A stretch of 64,000 nucleotides of DNA, from contig NC_079877.1 of NCBI RefSeq assembly GCF_029227915.1, positions 7,938,001 through 8,002,000 on the forward strand, in the 5' to 3' direction. The stretch comes from Hydractinia symbiolongicarpus (taxonomy: Eukaryota > Cnidaria > Hydrozoa > Anthoathecata > Hydractiniidae). The notes beneath the pieces are model-generated. The model was given only the letters and a program-made list of their open reading frames with translations, did no database searches and was not told the origin of the DNA. A program made the position numbers and the translations under genes. This document shows positions 1 through 10,706 of this stretch, piece after piece (the first letter of the stretch is position 1; each line of letters begins with the position of its first letter).

Positions 1-3000
1 GCAACTTAATTGAACTAACTTTGGGCTGTGACCTTATAAATGTGATAAGTGAGCCAACTAGACTCCAAGAAATAACATTCTTCTTAATTTGACATGATTG
101 CCTAACTCAGCGATTGCACTGCGCGCTGTGGTAGCGCTTCATTTAAAAATTTAGGCATATAAGTCAGTTTTTACTGTGGGACCAATCCTAGTCGTTTCCG
201 CGCGCTGAAAAAATAGTGACAGTTTCAAAAACTACATTTCATTGACTTTCTAACGGTGTCAATCCGTTTGAGTTACAATGGTTGCGTCACATATTCGTAC
301 CAACATGTATTTAGTGATTTTCTTCCGATATTACTAAGTTGTATTGCTTTTAACAGTGAAACGATTGACTATGGGAATTAATTGAATTGATTCTGGACTG
401 TGACCTTATAATTGTCATAAATGAGCCAATTGGTCTCCAAGGAATAAGACTTTTCTCAATTTAAAATGATTGCTGGAACTCAGCTATTACACTGGGCGCT
501 GTGGTAGCGCTTTATTAAAAAATTAAGATAAATAAGTCATTTTTTACTGTGGGACCAATCCTAGCCGTTAGCTCGCGCTGAAGAAATAGAGGCAGTTTAA
601 AAATCTACATTTCTTTGACTTTCTAACGGTGTCAATCCGTTTGAGTTACAACGGTTGCGTCACATATTCGTACCAACATGTATTTAGTGAATTTCTTCCG
701 ATAATACTAAGTTTTATTGCTTTTAACAGTGAAACGACTGACTGTGGGAATTAATTGAACTGATTCTGGACTGTGACCTTATTAATGTGATAAATGTGGC
801 AATTGGTCTCCAAGGAATAACATTCTTCTTAATTTGACATGATTGCTGGAATTCAGCGATTACATTAGGCTCTGTGGTAGCGCTTTATTTAAAAATTTGG
901 TTAAATAAGTCTTTTCTTACTGTGGGACCAATCCTGGCCGTTAGCACGCGCTGAAAAATTAGGAACAGTTTCAAAGACTACATTTCATTGACTTTCTAGC
1001 GGTTTAAATCCGTTTGGGTTACAACGGTTGCGTCACATATTCGTTTCAACATGTATTTAGCGATAGTATTCGGATATTACTAGGTTGCATCGCATTTAAC
1101 AGTGAAACAATTGACTGTGGGACTTAGTTGAACTGATTTTGGACTTTGTCCTTATAAATGGGATAAGTGAGCCAGTTTGACTAAAAGAAATAACGTTCTT
1201 CATGATATGACATGATTGCTGGAAATCAGCGATTACACTAGGTGCTGTGGTAGCGCTTTATTAAAAAATTAAGATAAATAAGTCATTTTTTACTGTGGGA
1301 CCAATCCTAGTTGTTTTCGCGCGCTGAAGAAAGAGCGACAGTTTCAAAAACTACATTTCATTGACTTTTTAACGGTGTCAATCCGTTTGAGTTGCAACGG
1401 TTGCGTCGCATGTTCGCACCAACATGTATTTAGCGATTTTCTTCCGACATTACTAAGTTGTATTGCTTTTAACAGTTAAACAATTGACTGTGGGAATTAA
1501 TTAAACTGATTCTGGACTGTGACCTTATAAATGTGATAAATGAGCCAATTGTTTTCCAAGTAATAACATTCTTCTTAATTTGACATTATTGCTGGAACTC
1601 AGCAATTAGACTGGGCTCTGTGGTAGCGCTTTACTAAAAAATTAAGATAAATAAGTTATTTTTTACTGTGGGACGAATCGTAGTCGTTAGTTCGCGCTGA
1701 AGAAATAGAGACAGTTTCAAAAACTACATTTCATTGACTTTCTAACGGTGTCAATCCGTTTGAGTTGCAACGGTTGCGTCACATATTCGCACCAACATGT
1801 ATTTAGTGATTTTCTTCCGACATTACTAAGTTGTATTGCTTTTAACAGTGAAACGATTGACTGTGGGAATTAATTAAACTGATTCTGGACTGTGACCTTA
1901 TAAATGTGATAAATGAGCCAATTGTTCTCCAAGGAATAACATTCTTCTTAGTTTGACATGATTGCTGGAACTCAGCGATTACACTGGGCTCTGTGGTAGC
2001 CCTTTACTAAAAAATTAAGATAAATAAGTCATTTTTTACTGTGGGACGAATCCTAGTCGTTTGTTCGCGCTGAAGAAAGAGAGACAGTTTCAAAAACTAC
2101 ATTTCATTGACTTTCTAACGGTGTCAATCCGTTTGAGTTGCAACGGTTGCGTCACATATTCGCACCAACATGTATTTAGTGACTTTCTTCCGACATTACT
2201 AAGTTGTATTGCTTTTAACAGTGAAACGATTGACTGTGGAAATTGAACTGATTCTGGACTGTGACCTTATAAATGTCATAAATGAGCCAATTGGTCTCCA
2301 AGGAATAACATTTTTCTCAATTTAAAATGATTGCTGGAACTCAGCGATTACACTGGGCGCTGTGGTAGCGCTTTATTAAAAAATTAAGATAAATAAGTCT
2401 TTCTTTGCTGTGGGACCAATCCTGGCCGTTAGCACGCGCTGAATAAATAGGAACTGTTTCAGAGACTACATTTCATTGACTTTCTAGCGGTATAAATCTG
2501 TTTGAGTTACAACGGTTACGTCACATATTCGTACCAACATGTATTTAGTGATAGCTTTCCGACATTACTAAGTCATATCGCTTTTAACAGTGAAACGATT
2601 GACTGTGCAACTTAATTGAACTAACTTTGGGCTGTGACCTTATAAATGTGATAAGTGAGCCAACTAGACTCCAAGAAATAACATTCTTCTTAATTTGACA
2701 TGATTGCCGAACTCAGCGATTACACTGCGCGCTGTGGTAGCGCTTCATTTAAAAATTTAGGCATATAAGTCAGTTTTTACTGTGGGACCAATCCTAGCCG
2801 TTTCCGCGCGCTGAAGAAAGAGCGACAGTTTCAAAAACTACATTTCATTGACTTTCTAACGGTGTCAATGCGTTTGAGTTACAACGGTTGCGTCACATAT
2901 TAGTACCAACATGTATTTAGTGATTTTCTTCCGATATTACTAAGTTGTATTGCTTTTAACAGTGAAACGATTGACTGTGGGAATTGAACTGATTCTGGAC

Positions 3001-3347
3001 TGTGACCTTATAAATGTCATAAATGAGCCAATTGGTCTCCAAGGAATAACATTTTTCTCAATTTAAAATGATTGCTGGAACTCAGCGATTACACTGGGCG
3101 CTGTGGTAGCGCTTTATTAAAAAATTAAGATAAATAAGTCTTTCTTTGCTGTGGGACCAATCCTGGCCGTTAGCACGCGCTGAATAAATAGGAACAGTTT
3201 CAGAGACTACATTTCATTGACTTTCTAGCGGTATAAATCTGTTTGAGTTACAACGGTTACGTCACATATTCGTACCAACATGTATTTAGTGATATCTTTC
3301 CGACATTACTAAGTCATATCGCTTTTAACAGTAAAACGATTGACTGT
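1..3347 (+). repeat. 9-monomer HOR, copy 1 (3347 bp)
   Basis: Nine monomers starting near 1 (partial), 367, 740, 1113, 1486, 1859, 2232, 2601 and 2973. Base 1 (gcaacttaattgaactaact) recurs exactly at 3348, giving a 3347 bp period. Types are distinguishable. The first starts gcaactta and has ggctgtgacc. The second has gactatgg and aataagactttt. The third has ttattaatgtg. The fourth has ggactttgtcc and tgactaaaagaaataacg. The fifth and sixth have aattaattaaactg. The seventh lacks 4 bp (gaaattgaactg) and has tcataaatg. The eighth repeats the first type and the ninth repeats the seventh. Confidence 0.93.
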
Positions 3348-3713
3348 GCAACTTAATTGAACTAACTTTGGGCTGTGACCTTATAAATGTGATAAGTGAG
3401 CCAACTAGACTCCAAGAAATAACATTCTTCTTAATTTGACATGATTGCCGAACTCAGCGATTACACTGCGCGCTGTGGTAGCGCTTCATTTAAAAATTTA
3501 GGCATATAAGTCAGTTTTTACTGTGGGACCAATCCTAGTCGTTTCCGCGCGCTGAAAAAATAGTGACAGTTTCAAAAACTACATTTCATTGACTTTCTAA
3601 CGGTGTCAATCCGTTTGAGTTGCAATGGTTGCGTCACATATTCGTACCAACATGTATTTAGTGATTTTCTTCCGATATTACTAAGTTGTATTGCTTTTAA
3701 CAGTAAAACGATT
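2232..3713 (+). repeat. Two-type dimer repeated twice inside the 9-mer HOR
   Basis: Monomers at 2232 and 2973 are one type (4 bp short, with tcataaatgagcc and a second half reading ctttgctgtgggacc). Those at 2601 and 3342 are the other type (gcaactta and actttgggctgtgacc). The order is therefore a-b-a-b with a 741 bp period. This looks like a recent dimer duplication that lengthened a 7-monomer unit to 9. Confidence 0.85.
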
Positions 3714-5746
3714 GACTATGGGAATTAATTGAATTGATTCTGGACTGTGACCTTATAAATGTCATAAATGAGCCAATTGGTCTCCAAGGAATAAGACTTT
3801 TCTCAATTTAAAATAATTGCTGGAACTCAGCTATTACACTGGGCACTGTGGTAGCGCTTTATTAAAAAATTAAGATAAATAAGTCATTTTTTACTGTGGG
3901 AGCAATCCTAGCCGTTAGCTCGCGCTGAAGAAATAGAGGCAGTTTCAAAATCTACATTTCTTTGACTTTCTAACGGTGTCAATCCGTTTGAGTTACAACG
4001 GTTGCGTCACATTTTCGTACCAACATGTATTTAGTGAATTTCTTCCGATAATACTAAGTTTTATTGCTTTTAACAGTGAAACGACTGACTGTGGGAATTA
4101 ATTGAACTGATTCTGGACTGTGACCTTATTAATGTGATAAATGAGGCAATTGGTCTCCAAGGAATAACATTCTTCTTAATTTGACATGATTGCTGGAATT
4201 CAGCGATTACATTAGGCTCTGTGGGAGCGCTTTATATAAAAATTTGGTTAAATAAGTCTTTTCTTACTGTGGGACCAATCCTGGCCGTTAGCACGCGCTG
4301 AACAAATAGGAACAGTTTCAAAGTCTACATTTCATTGACTTTCTAGCGGTTTAAATCCGTTTGGGTTACAACGGTTGCGTCACATATTCGTACCAACATG
4401 TATTTAGCGATAGTATTCGGATATTACTAGGTTGCATCGCTTTTAACAGTGAAACAATTGACTGTGGGACTTAGTTGAACTGATTTTGGACTTTGTCCTT
4501 ATAAATGGGATAAGTGAGCCAGTTTGACTAAAAGAAATAACGTTCTTCATGATATGACATGATTGCTGGAAATCAGCGATTACACTAGGCGCTGTGGTAG
4601 CGCTTTATTAAAAAATTAAGATAAATAAGTCATTTTTTACTGTGGGACCAATCCTAGTTGTTTTCGCGCGCAGAAGAAAGAGCGACAGTTTCAAAAACTA
4701 CATTTCATTGACTTTTTAACGGTGTCAATCCGTTTGAGTTGCAACGGTTGCGTCGCATGTTCGCACCAACATGTATTTAGCGATTTTCTTCCGACATTAC
4801 TAAGTTGTATTGCTTTTAACAGTTAAACAATTGACTGTGGGAATTAATTAAACTGATTCTGGACTGTGACCTTATAAATGTGATAAATGAGCCAATTGTT
4901 TTCCAAGTAATAACATTCTTCTTAATTTGACATTATTGCTGGAACTCAGCAATTAGACTGGGCTCTGTGGTAGCGCTTTACTAAAAAATTAAGATAAATA
5001 AGTTATTTTTTACTGTGGGACGAATCGTAGTCGTTAGTTCGCGCTGAAGAAATAGAGACAGTTTCAAAAACTACATTTCATTGACTTTCTAACGGTGTCA
5101 ATCCGTTTGAGTTGCAACGGTTGCGTCACATATTCGCACCAACATGTATTTAGTGATTTTCTTCCGACATTACTAAGTTGTATTGCTTTTAACAGTGAAA
5201 CGATTGACTGTGGGAATTAATTAAACTGATTCTGGACTTTGACCTTATAAATGTGATAAATGAGCCAATTGTTCTCCAAGGAATAACATTCTTCTTAGTT
5301 TGACATGATTGCTGGAACTCAGCGATTACACTGGGCTCTGTGGTAGCGCTTTACTAAAAAATTAAGATAAATAAGTCATTTTTTACTGTGGGACGAATCC
5401 TAGTCGTTTGTTCGCGCTGAAGAAAGAGAGACAGTTTCAAAAACTACATTTCATTGACTTTCTAACGGTGTCAATCCGTTTGAGTTGCAACGGTTGCGTC
5501 ACATATTCGCACCAACATGTATTTAGTGACTTTCTTCCGATATTACTAAGTTGTATTGCTTTTAACAGTGAAACGATTGACTGTGGGATTTGAACTGATT
5601 CTGGACTGTGACCTTATAAATGTCATAAATGAGCCAATTGGTCTCCAAGGAATAACATTTTTCTCAATTTAAAGTGATTGCTGGAACTCAGCGATTACAC
5701 TGGGCGCTGTGGTAGCGCTTTGTTAAAAAATTAAGATAAATAAGTC
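3348..5746 (+). repeat. 9-monomer HOR, copy 2 (partial, ~6.5 monomers)
   Basis: Monomers at 3342, 3714, 4087, 4460, 4833, 5206 and the first half of 5579 match copy 1 in the same order at +3347 bp, with only scattered base changes. The match stops inside the seventh monomer. Copy 1 continues gtctttctttgctg at about 2398, while copy 2 continues gtcattttttactg at about 5745, just after the shared gataaataag. The end of the HOR is therefore an exchange inside a monomer, not at a monomer boundary. Confidence 0.9.
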
Positions 5747-6775
5747 ATTTTTTACTGTGGGACCAATCCTAGCCGTTAGTTCGCGCTGAAGAATTAGAGG
5801 CAGTTTCAAAATCTACATTTCTTTGACTTTCTAACGGTGTCAATCCGTTTGAGTTACAACGGTTGCGTCACATACTCGTACCAACATGTATTTAGTGATT
5901 TTCTTCCGATAATACTAAGTTGTATTGCTTTTAACAGTGAAACGATTGACTGTGGGAATTAATTGAACTGATTCTGGACTGTGACCTTATTAATGTGATA
6001 AATGAGGCAATTGGTGTCCAAGGAATAACATTCTTCTTAATTTGACATGATTGCTGGAATTCAGCGATTACATTAAACTCTGTGGTAGCGCTTTATTTAA
6101 AAATTTAGATAAATAAGTCTTTTCTTACTGTGGGACCAATCCTGGCTTTTAGCACGCGCTGAAAAATTAGGAACAGTTTCAAAGACTACATTTCATTGAC
6201 TTTCTAGCGGTTTAAATCCGTTTGAGTTACAACGGTTGCGTCACATATTCGTACCAACATGTATTTAGCGATAGTTTTCGGATATTACTAGGTTGCATCG
6301 CTTTTAACAGTGAAACAATAACTGTGGGACTTAATTGAACTGATTTTGGACTTTGTCCTTATAAATGGGATAAATGAGCCAGTTTGACTAAAAGAAATAA
6401 CATTCTTCATAATTTGACATGATTGCTGGAAATCAGCGATTACACTAGGCGCTGTGGTAGCGCTTTAATAAAAAATTAAGATAAATAAGGCATTTTTTAC
6501 TGTGGGACGAATCCTGGTCGTTAGTTCGCGCTGAGGAAATGGAGACAGTTTCAAAAACTACATTTCATTGACTTTCTAACGGTGTCAATGCGTTTGAGTT
6601 ACAACGGTTGCGTCACATATTCGTACCAACATGTATTTAGTGATTTTCTTCCGATATTACTAAGTTGTATTGCTTTTAACAGTGAAACAATTGACTGTGG
6701 GAATTGAACTAATTCTGGACTGTGACCTTATAAATGTCATAAATGAGCCAATTGGTCTCCAAGGAATAACATTTT
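5579..6775 (+). repeat. 3721 bp-spaced repeat, copy 1 (~3 monomers)
   Basis: Monomers at 5579, 5948, 6319 and the start of 6693 match those at 9300, 9669, 10041 and 10414 (spacing 3721-3722 bp, ten monomers). Diagnostic shared variants are tttaaagtgattgctgg, gaattagaggcagtttc, ggcaattggtgtccaagg and gtgaaacaataactgtggg. The copies diverge near 6775 and 10496, where this one reads tttttctcaattt and the other attcttcttaaattg. Confidence 0.87.
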
Positions 6776-9299
6776 TCTCAATTTAAAGTGATTGCTGGAA
6801 AACAGCGATTACACTGGGCGCTGTGGTAGCGCTTTGTTAAAAAATTAAGATAAATAAGTCATTTTTTACTGTGGGACCAATCCTAGCCGTTAGTTCGCGC
6901 TGAAGAATTAGAGGCAGTTTCAAAATCTACATTTCTTTTACTTTCTAACGTTGTCAATCCGTTTGAGTTACAACGGTTGCGTCACATACTCGTACCAACA
7001 TGTATTTAGTGATTTTCTTCCGATAATACTAAGTTTTATTGCTTTTAACAGTGAAACGACTGACTGTGGGAATTAATTGAACTGATTCTGGGCTGTGACC
7101 TTATTAATGTGATAAATGAGGCAATTGGTCTCCAAGGAATAACATTCTTCTTAATTTGACATGATTGCTGGAATTCAGCGATTACATTAGGCTCTGTGGT
7201 AGCGCTTTATTTAAAAATTTGGTTAAATAAGTCTTTTCTTACTGTGGGACCAATCCTGGCCGTTAGCACGCGCTGAACAAATAGGAACAGTTTCAAAGAC
7301 TACATTTCATTGACTTTCTAGCGGTTTAAATCCGTTTGGGTTACAACGGTTGCGTCACATATTCGTACCAACATGTATTTAGCGATAGTATTCGGATATT
7401 ACTAGGTTGCATCGCTTTTAACAGTGAAACAATTGACTGTGGGACTTAGTTGAACTGATTTTGGACTTTGTCCTTATAAATGGGATAAGTGAGCCAGTTT
7501 GACTAAAAGAAATAACGTTCTTCATGATATGACATGATTGCTGGAAATCAGCGATTACACTAGGCGCTGTGGTAGCGCTTTATTAAAAAATTAAGATAAA
7601 TAAGTCATTTTTTACTGTGGGACCAATCCTAGTTGTTTTCGCGCGCTGAAGAAAGAGCGACAGTTTCAAAAACTACATTTCATTGACTTTTTAACGGTGT
7701 CAATCCGTTTGAGTTGCAACGGTTGCGTCACATATTCGCACCAACATGTATTTAGTGACTTTCTTCCGACATTACTAAGTTGTATTGCTTTTAACAGTGA
7801 AACGATTGACTGTGGGAATTAATTAAACTGATTCTGGACTGTGACCTTATAAATGTGATAAATGAGGCAATTGGTCTCCAAGGAATAACATTCTTCTTAG
7901 TTTGACATGATTGCTGGAACTCAGCGATTACACTGGGCTCTGTGGTAGCGCTTTACTAAAAAATTAAGATAAATAAGTCATTTTTTACTGTGGGACGAAT
8001 CCTAGTCGTTTGTTCGCGCTGAAGAAAGAGAGACAGTTTCAAAAACTACATTTCATTGACTTTCTAACGGTGTCAATCCGTTTGAGTTGCAACGGTTGCG
8101 TCACATATTCGCACCAACATGTATTTAGTGACTTTCTTCCGACATTACTAAGTTGTATTGCTTTTAACAGTGAAACGATTGACTGTGGAAATTAATTAAA
8201 CTGATTCTGGACTGTGACCTTATAAATGTGATAAATGAGGCAATTGGTCTCCAAGGAATAACATTCTTCCTAATTTGACATGATTGCCGGAATTCAGCGA
8301 TTACACTGGGCGCTGTGATAGCGCTTCATTTAAAAGTTAAGATAAATAAGTCATTTTTTACTGTGGGACCAATCCTAGCCGTTAGTTCGCGCTGAAGAAT
8401 TAGAGGCAGTTTCAAAATCTACATTTCTTTGACTTTCTAACGGTGTCAATCCGTTTGAGTTACAACGGTTGCGTCACATAATCGTACCAACATGTATTTA
8501 GTGATTTTCTTCCGATAATACTAAGTTGTATTGCTTTTAACAGTGAAACGATTGACTGTGGGAATTAATTGAACTGATTCTGGACTGTGACCTTATTAAT
8601 GTGATAAATGATGCAATTGGTGTCCAAGGAATAACATTCTTCTTAATTTGACATGATTGCTGGAATTCAGCGACTACATTCGGCTCTGTGGTAGCGCTTT
8701 ATTTAAAAATTTAGATAAATAAGTCTTTTCTTACTGTGGGACCAGTCCTGGCCTTTAGCATGCGCTGAAAAATTAGGAACAGTTTCAAAGACTACATTTC
8801 ATTGACTTTCTAGCGGTTTAAATCCGTTTGAGTTACAACGGTTGCGTCACATATTCGTACCAACATGTATTTAGCGATAGTATTCGGATATTACTAGGTT
8901 GCATCGCTTTTAACAGTGAAACGATTGACTGTGGAAAATAATTAAAATGATTCTGGACTGTGACCTTATAAATGTGATAAATGAGGCAATTGGTCTCCAA
9001 GGAATAACATTCTTCCTAATTTGACATGATTGCCGGAATTCAGCGATTACACTGGGCGCTGTGGTAGCGCTTCATTTAAAAATTTAGGTAAATAAGTCAT
9101 TTTTTACTGTGGGACCAATCCTAGTTTTTTCCGCGAGCTGAAGAAAGAGCGACAGTTTCAAAAACTACATTTTATTGACTTTCTAACGGTGTCAATGCGT
9201 TTGAGTTACAACGGTTGCGTCACATATTCGTGCCAACATGTATTTAGTGATTTTCTTCCGATATTACTAAGTTGTATTGCTTTTAACAGTGAAACGATT
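6776..9299 (+). repeat. Satellite stretch reusing 9-mer HOR types out of order
   Basis: Monomer starts: 7062, 7435, 7808, 8181, 8554 and 8927. Those at 7062 and 7435 match 4087 and 4460 at +2975 bp (eight monomers). The one at 7808 matches 5206 at +2602 bp (seven monomers). The one at 8554 matches 5948 at +2606 bp, sharing ggtgtccaagg. The monomer at 8927 is distinctive, with ttttttccgcgagctg and gtgccaacatg. Several register shifts lie in this short stretch, so its order was broken by more than one exchange. Confidence 0.83.
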
Positions 9300-10496
9300 G
9301 ACTGTGGGAATTGAACTGATTCTGGACTGTGACCTTATAAATGTCATAAATGAGCCAATTGGTCTCCAAGGAATAACATTTTTCTCAATTTAAAGTGATT
9401 GCTGGAACTCAGCGATTACACTGGGCGCTGTGGTAGCGCTTTGTTAAAAAATTAAGATAAATAAGTCATTTTTTACTGTGGGACCAATCCTAGCCGTTAG
9501 TTCGCGCTGAAGAATTAGAGGCAGTTTCAAAATCTACATTTCTTTGACTTTCTAACGGTGTCAATCCGTTTGAGTTACAACGGTTGCGTCACATACTCGT
9601 ACCAACATGTATTTAGTGATTTTCTTCCGATAATACTAAGTTGTATTGCTTTTAACAGTGAAACGATTGACTGTGGGAATTAATTGAACTGATTCTTGGC
9701 TGTGACTTTATTAATGTGATAAATGAGGCAATTGGTGTCCAAGGAATAACATTCTTCTTAATTTGACATGATTGCTGGAATTCAGCGATTACATTAAACT
9801 CTGTGGTAGCGCTTTATTTAAAAATTTAGATAAATAAGTCTTTTCTTACTGTGGGACCAATCCTGGCCTTTAGCACGCGCTGAAAAATTAGGAACAGTTT
9901 CAAAGACTACATTTCATTGACTTTCTAGGGGTTTAAATCCGTTTGAGTTACAACGGTTGCGTCACATATTCGTACCAACATGTATTTAGCGATAGTATTC
10001 GGATATTACTAGGTTGCATCGCTTTTAACAGTGAAACAATAACTGTGGGACTTAATTGAACTGATTTTGGACTTTGTCCTTATAAATGGGATAAATGAGC
10101 CAGTTTGACTAAAAGAAATAACATTCTTCATAATTTGACATGATTGCTGGAAATCAGCGATTACACTAGGCGCTGTGGTAGCGCTTTAATAAAAAATTAA
10201 GATAAATAAGGCATGTTTTACTGTGGGACGAATCCTGGTCGTTAGTTCGCGCTGAGGAAATGGAGACAGTTTCAAAAACTACATTTCATTGACTTTCTAA
10301 CGGTGTCAATGCGTTTGAGTTACAACGGTTGCGTCACATATTCGTACCAACATGTATTTAGTGATTTTCTTCCGATATTACTAAGTTGTATTGCTTTTAA
10401 CAGTGAAACGATTGACTGTGGAATTTGAACTAATTCTGGACTGTGACCTTATAAATGTCATAAATGAGCCAATTGGTCTCCAAGGAATAACATTCT
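9300..10496 (+). repeat. 3721 bp-spaced repeat, copy 2
   Basis: Second copy of the segment at 5579-6775; monomers at 9300, 9669, 10041 and the start of 10414. Differences are few, for example gattcttggctgtgacttt at about 9690 and a gcatgtttt variant at about 10212. No copy of this segment occurs further right at the same spacing. Confidence 0.86.
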
Positions 10497-10538
10497 TCTT
10501 AAATTGACATGATTGCTGGAACTCAGCGATTACACTGG

Positions 10539-10553
10539 GCGCTGTGGTAGCGC
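10539..10553. other. Conserved small hairpin GCGCT-gtggt-AGCGC (example copy)
   Basis: A perfect 5 bp inverted repeat with a 5-base loop, here in the monomer at 10414 and present at the same place in a large share of monomers. The right arm (AGCGC, usually part of the AGCGCT hexamer) is nearly invariant. The left arm often mutates to gctct, gcact or gccct. Exceptions on the right arm are few, for example tagccct at about 1998, tagtgct at about 18389, tagctct at about 35900 and taaggct at about 49693. The function is unknown. AGCGCT recurs once per monomer and would give a 373 bp restriction ladder. Confidence 0.75.
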
Positions 10554-10667
10554 TTTATTAAAGAATTAAGATAAATAAGTCATTTTTTACTGTGGGACGA
10601 ATCCTAGTCGTTAGTTCGCGCTGAAGAAATAGAGACAGTTTCAAAAACTACATTTCATTGATTTTCT

Positions 10668-10684
10668 AACGGTTTCAATCCGTT
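10668..10684. other. Hairpin 1 of the core: AACGG / CCGTT (example copy)
   Basis: AACGG at 10668-10672 can pair with CCGTT at 10680-10684 across a 7-base loop. It is intact in monomers with the ctaacggtgtcaatccg haplotype. It is weakened in those reading ctagcggtttaaatccg and lost in those reading ctaacagttttaatccg. It shares its right arm with the next hairpin. Confidence 0.65.
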
Positions 10685-10700
10685 TGAGTTGCAACGGTTG
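10676..10700. other. Hairpin 2 of the core: CAA(t)CCGTT / AACGGTTG (example copy)
   Basis: CAAtCCGTT (10676-10684) pairs with AACGGTTG (10693-10700): eight base pairs with one bulged t and an 8-base loop (tgagttac or tgagttgc). The inner five pairs are kept in nearly all monomers of every haplotype. The CCGTT arm is the same one used by hairpin 1, so the two structures exclude each other. Confidence 0.68.
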
Positions 10701-10706
10701 CGTCAC
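10692..10706. other. Conserved monomer core caacggttgcgtcac (example copy)
   Basis: This 15-base string is among the least variable parts of the monomer from one end of the window to the other. CAACgGTTG is a near-palindrome carrying Myb-type AACNG cores on both strands. The overlapping TTGCGTCA is one base from the C/EBP-ATF composite TTGCATCA, and a few monomers do read ttgcatcac (about 14811, 20393 and 57671). Whether any protein binds is inference. A CENP-B box (nTTCGnnnnAnnCGGGn) was not seen. Confidence 0.5.

Noticed and set aside
2061-2246. A 61-codon open frame, repeated at 5408-5593 and 8010-8195
   Set aside because: It starts with TTG, lies in one monomer type, and recurs only because that monomer recurs (spacings 3347 and 2602 bp). 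No family resemblance, no leader or initiation context; a chance frame in satellite DNA.
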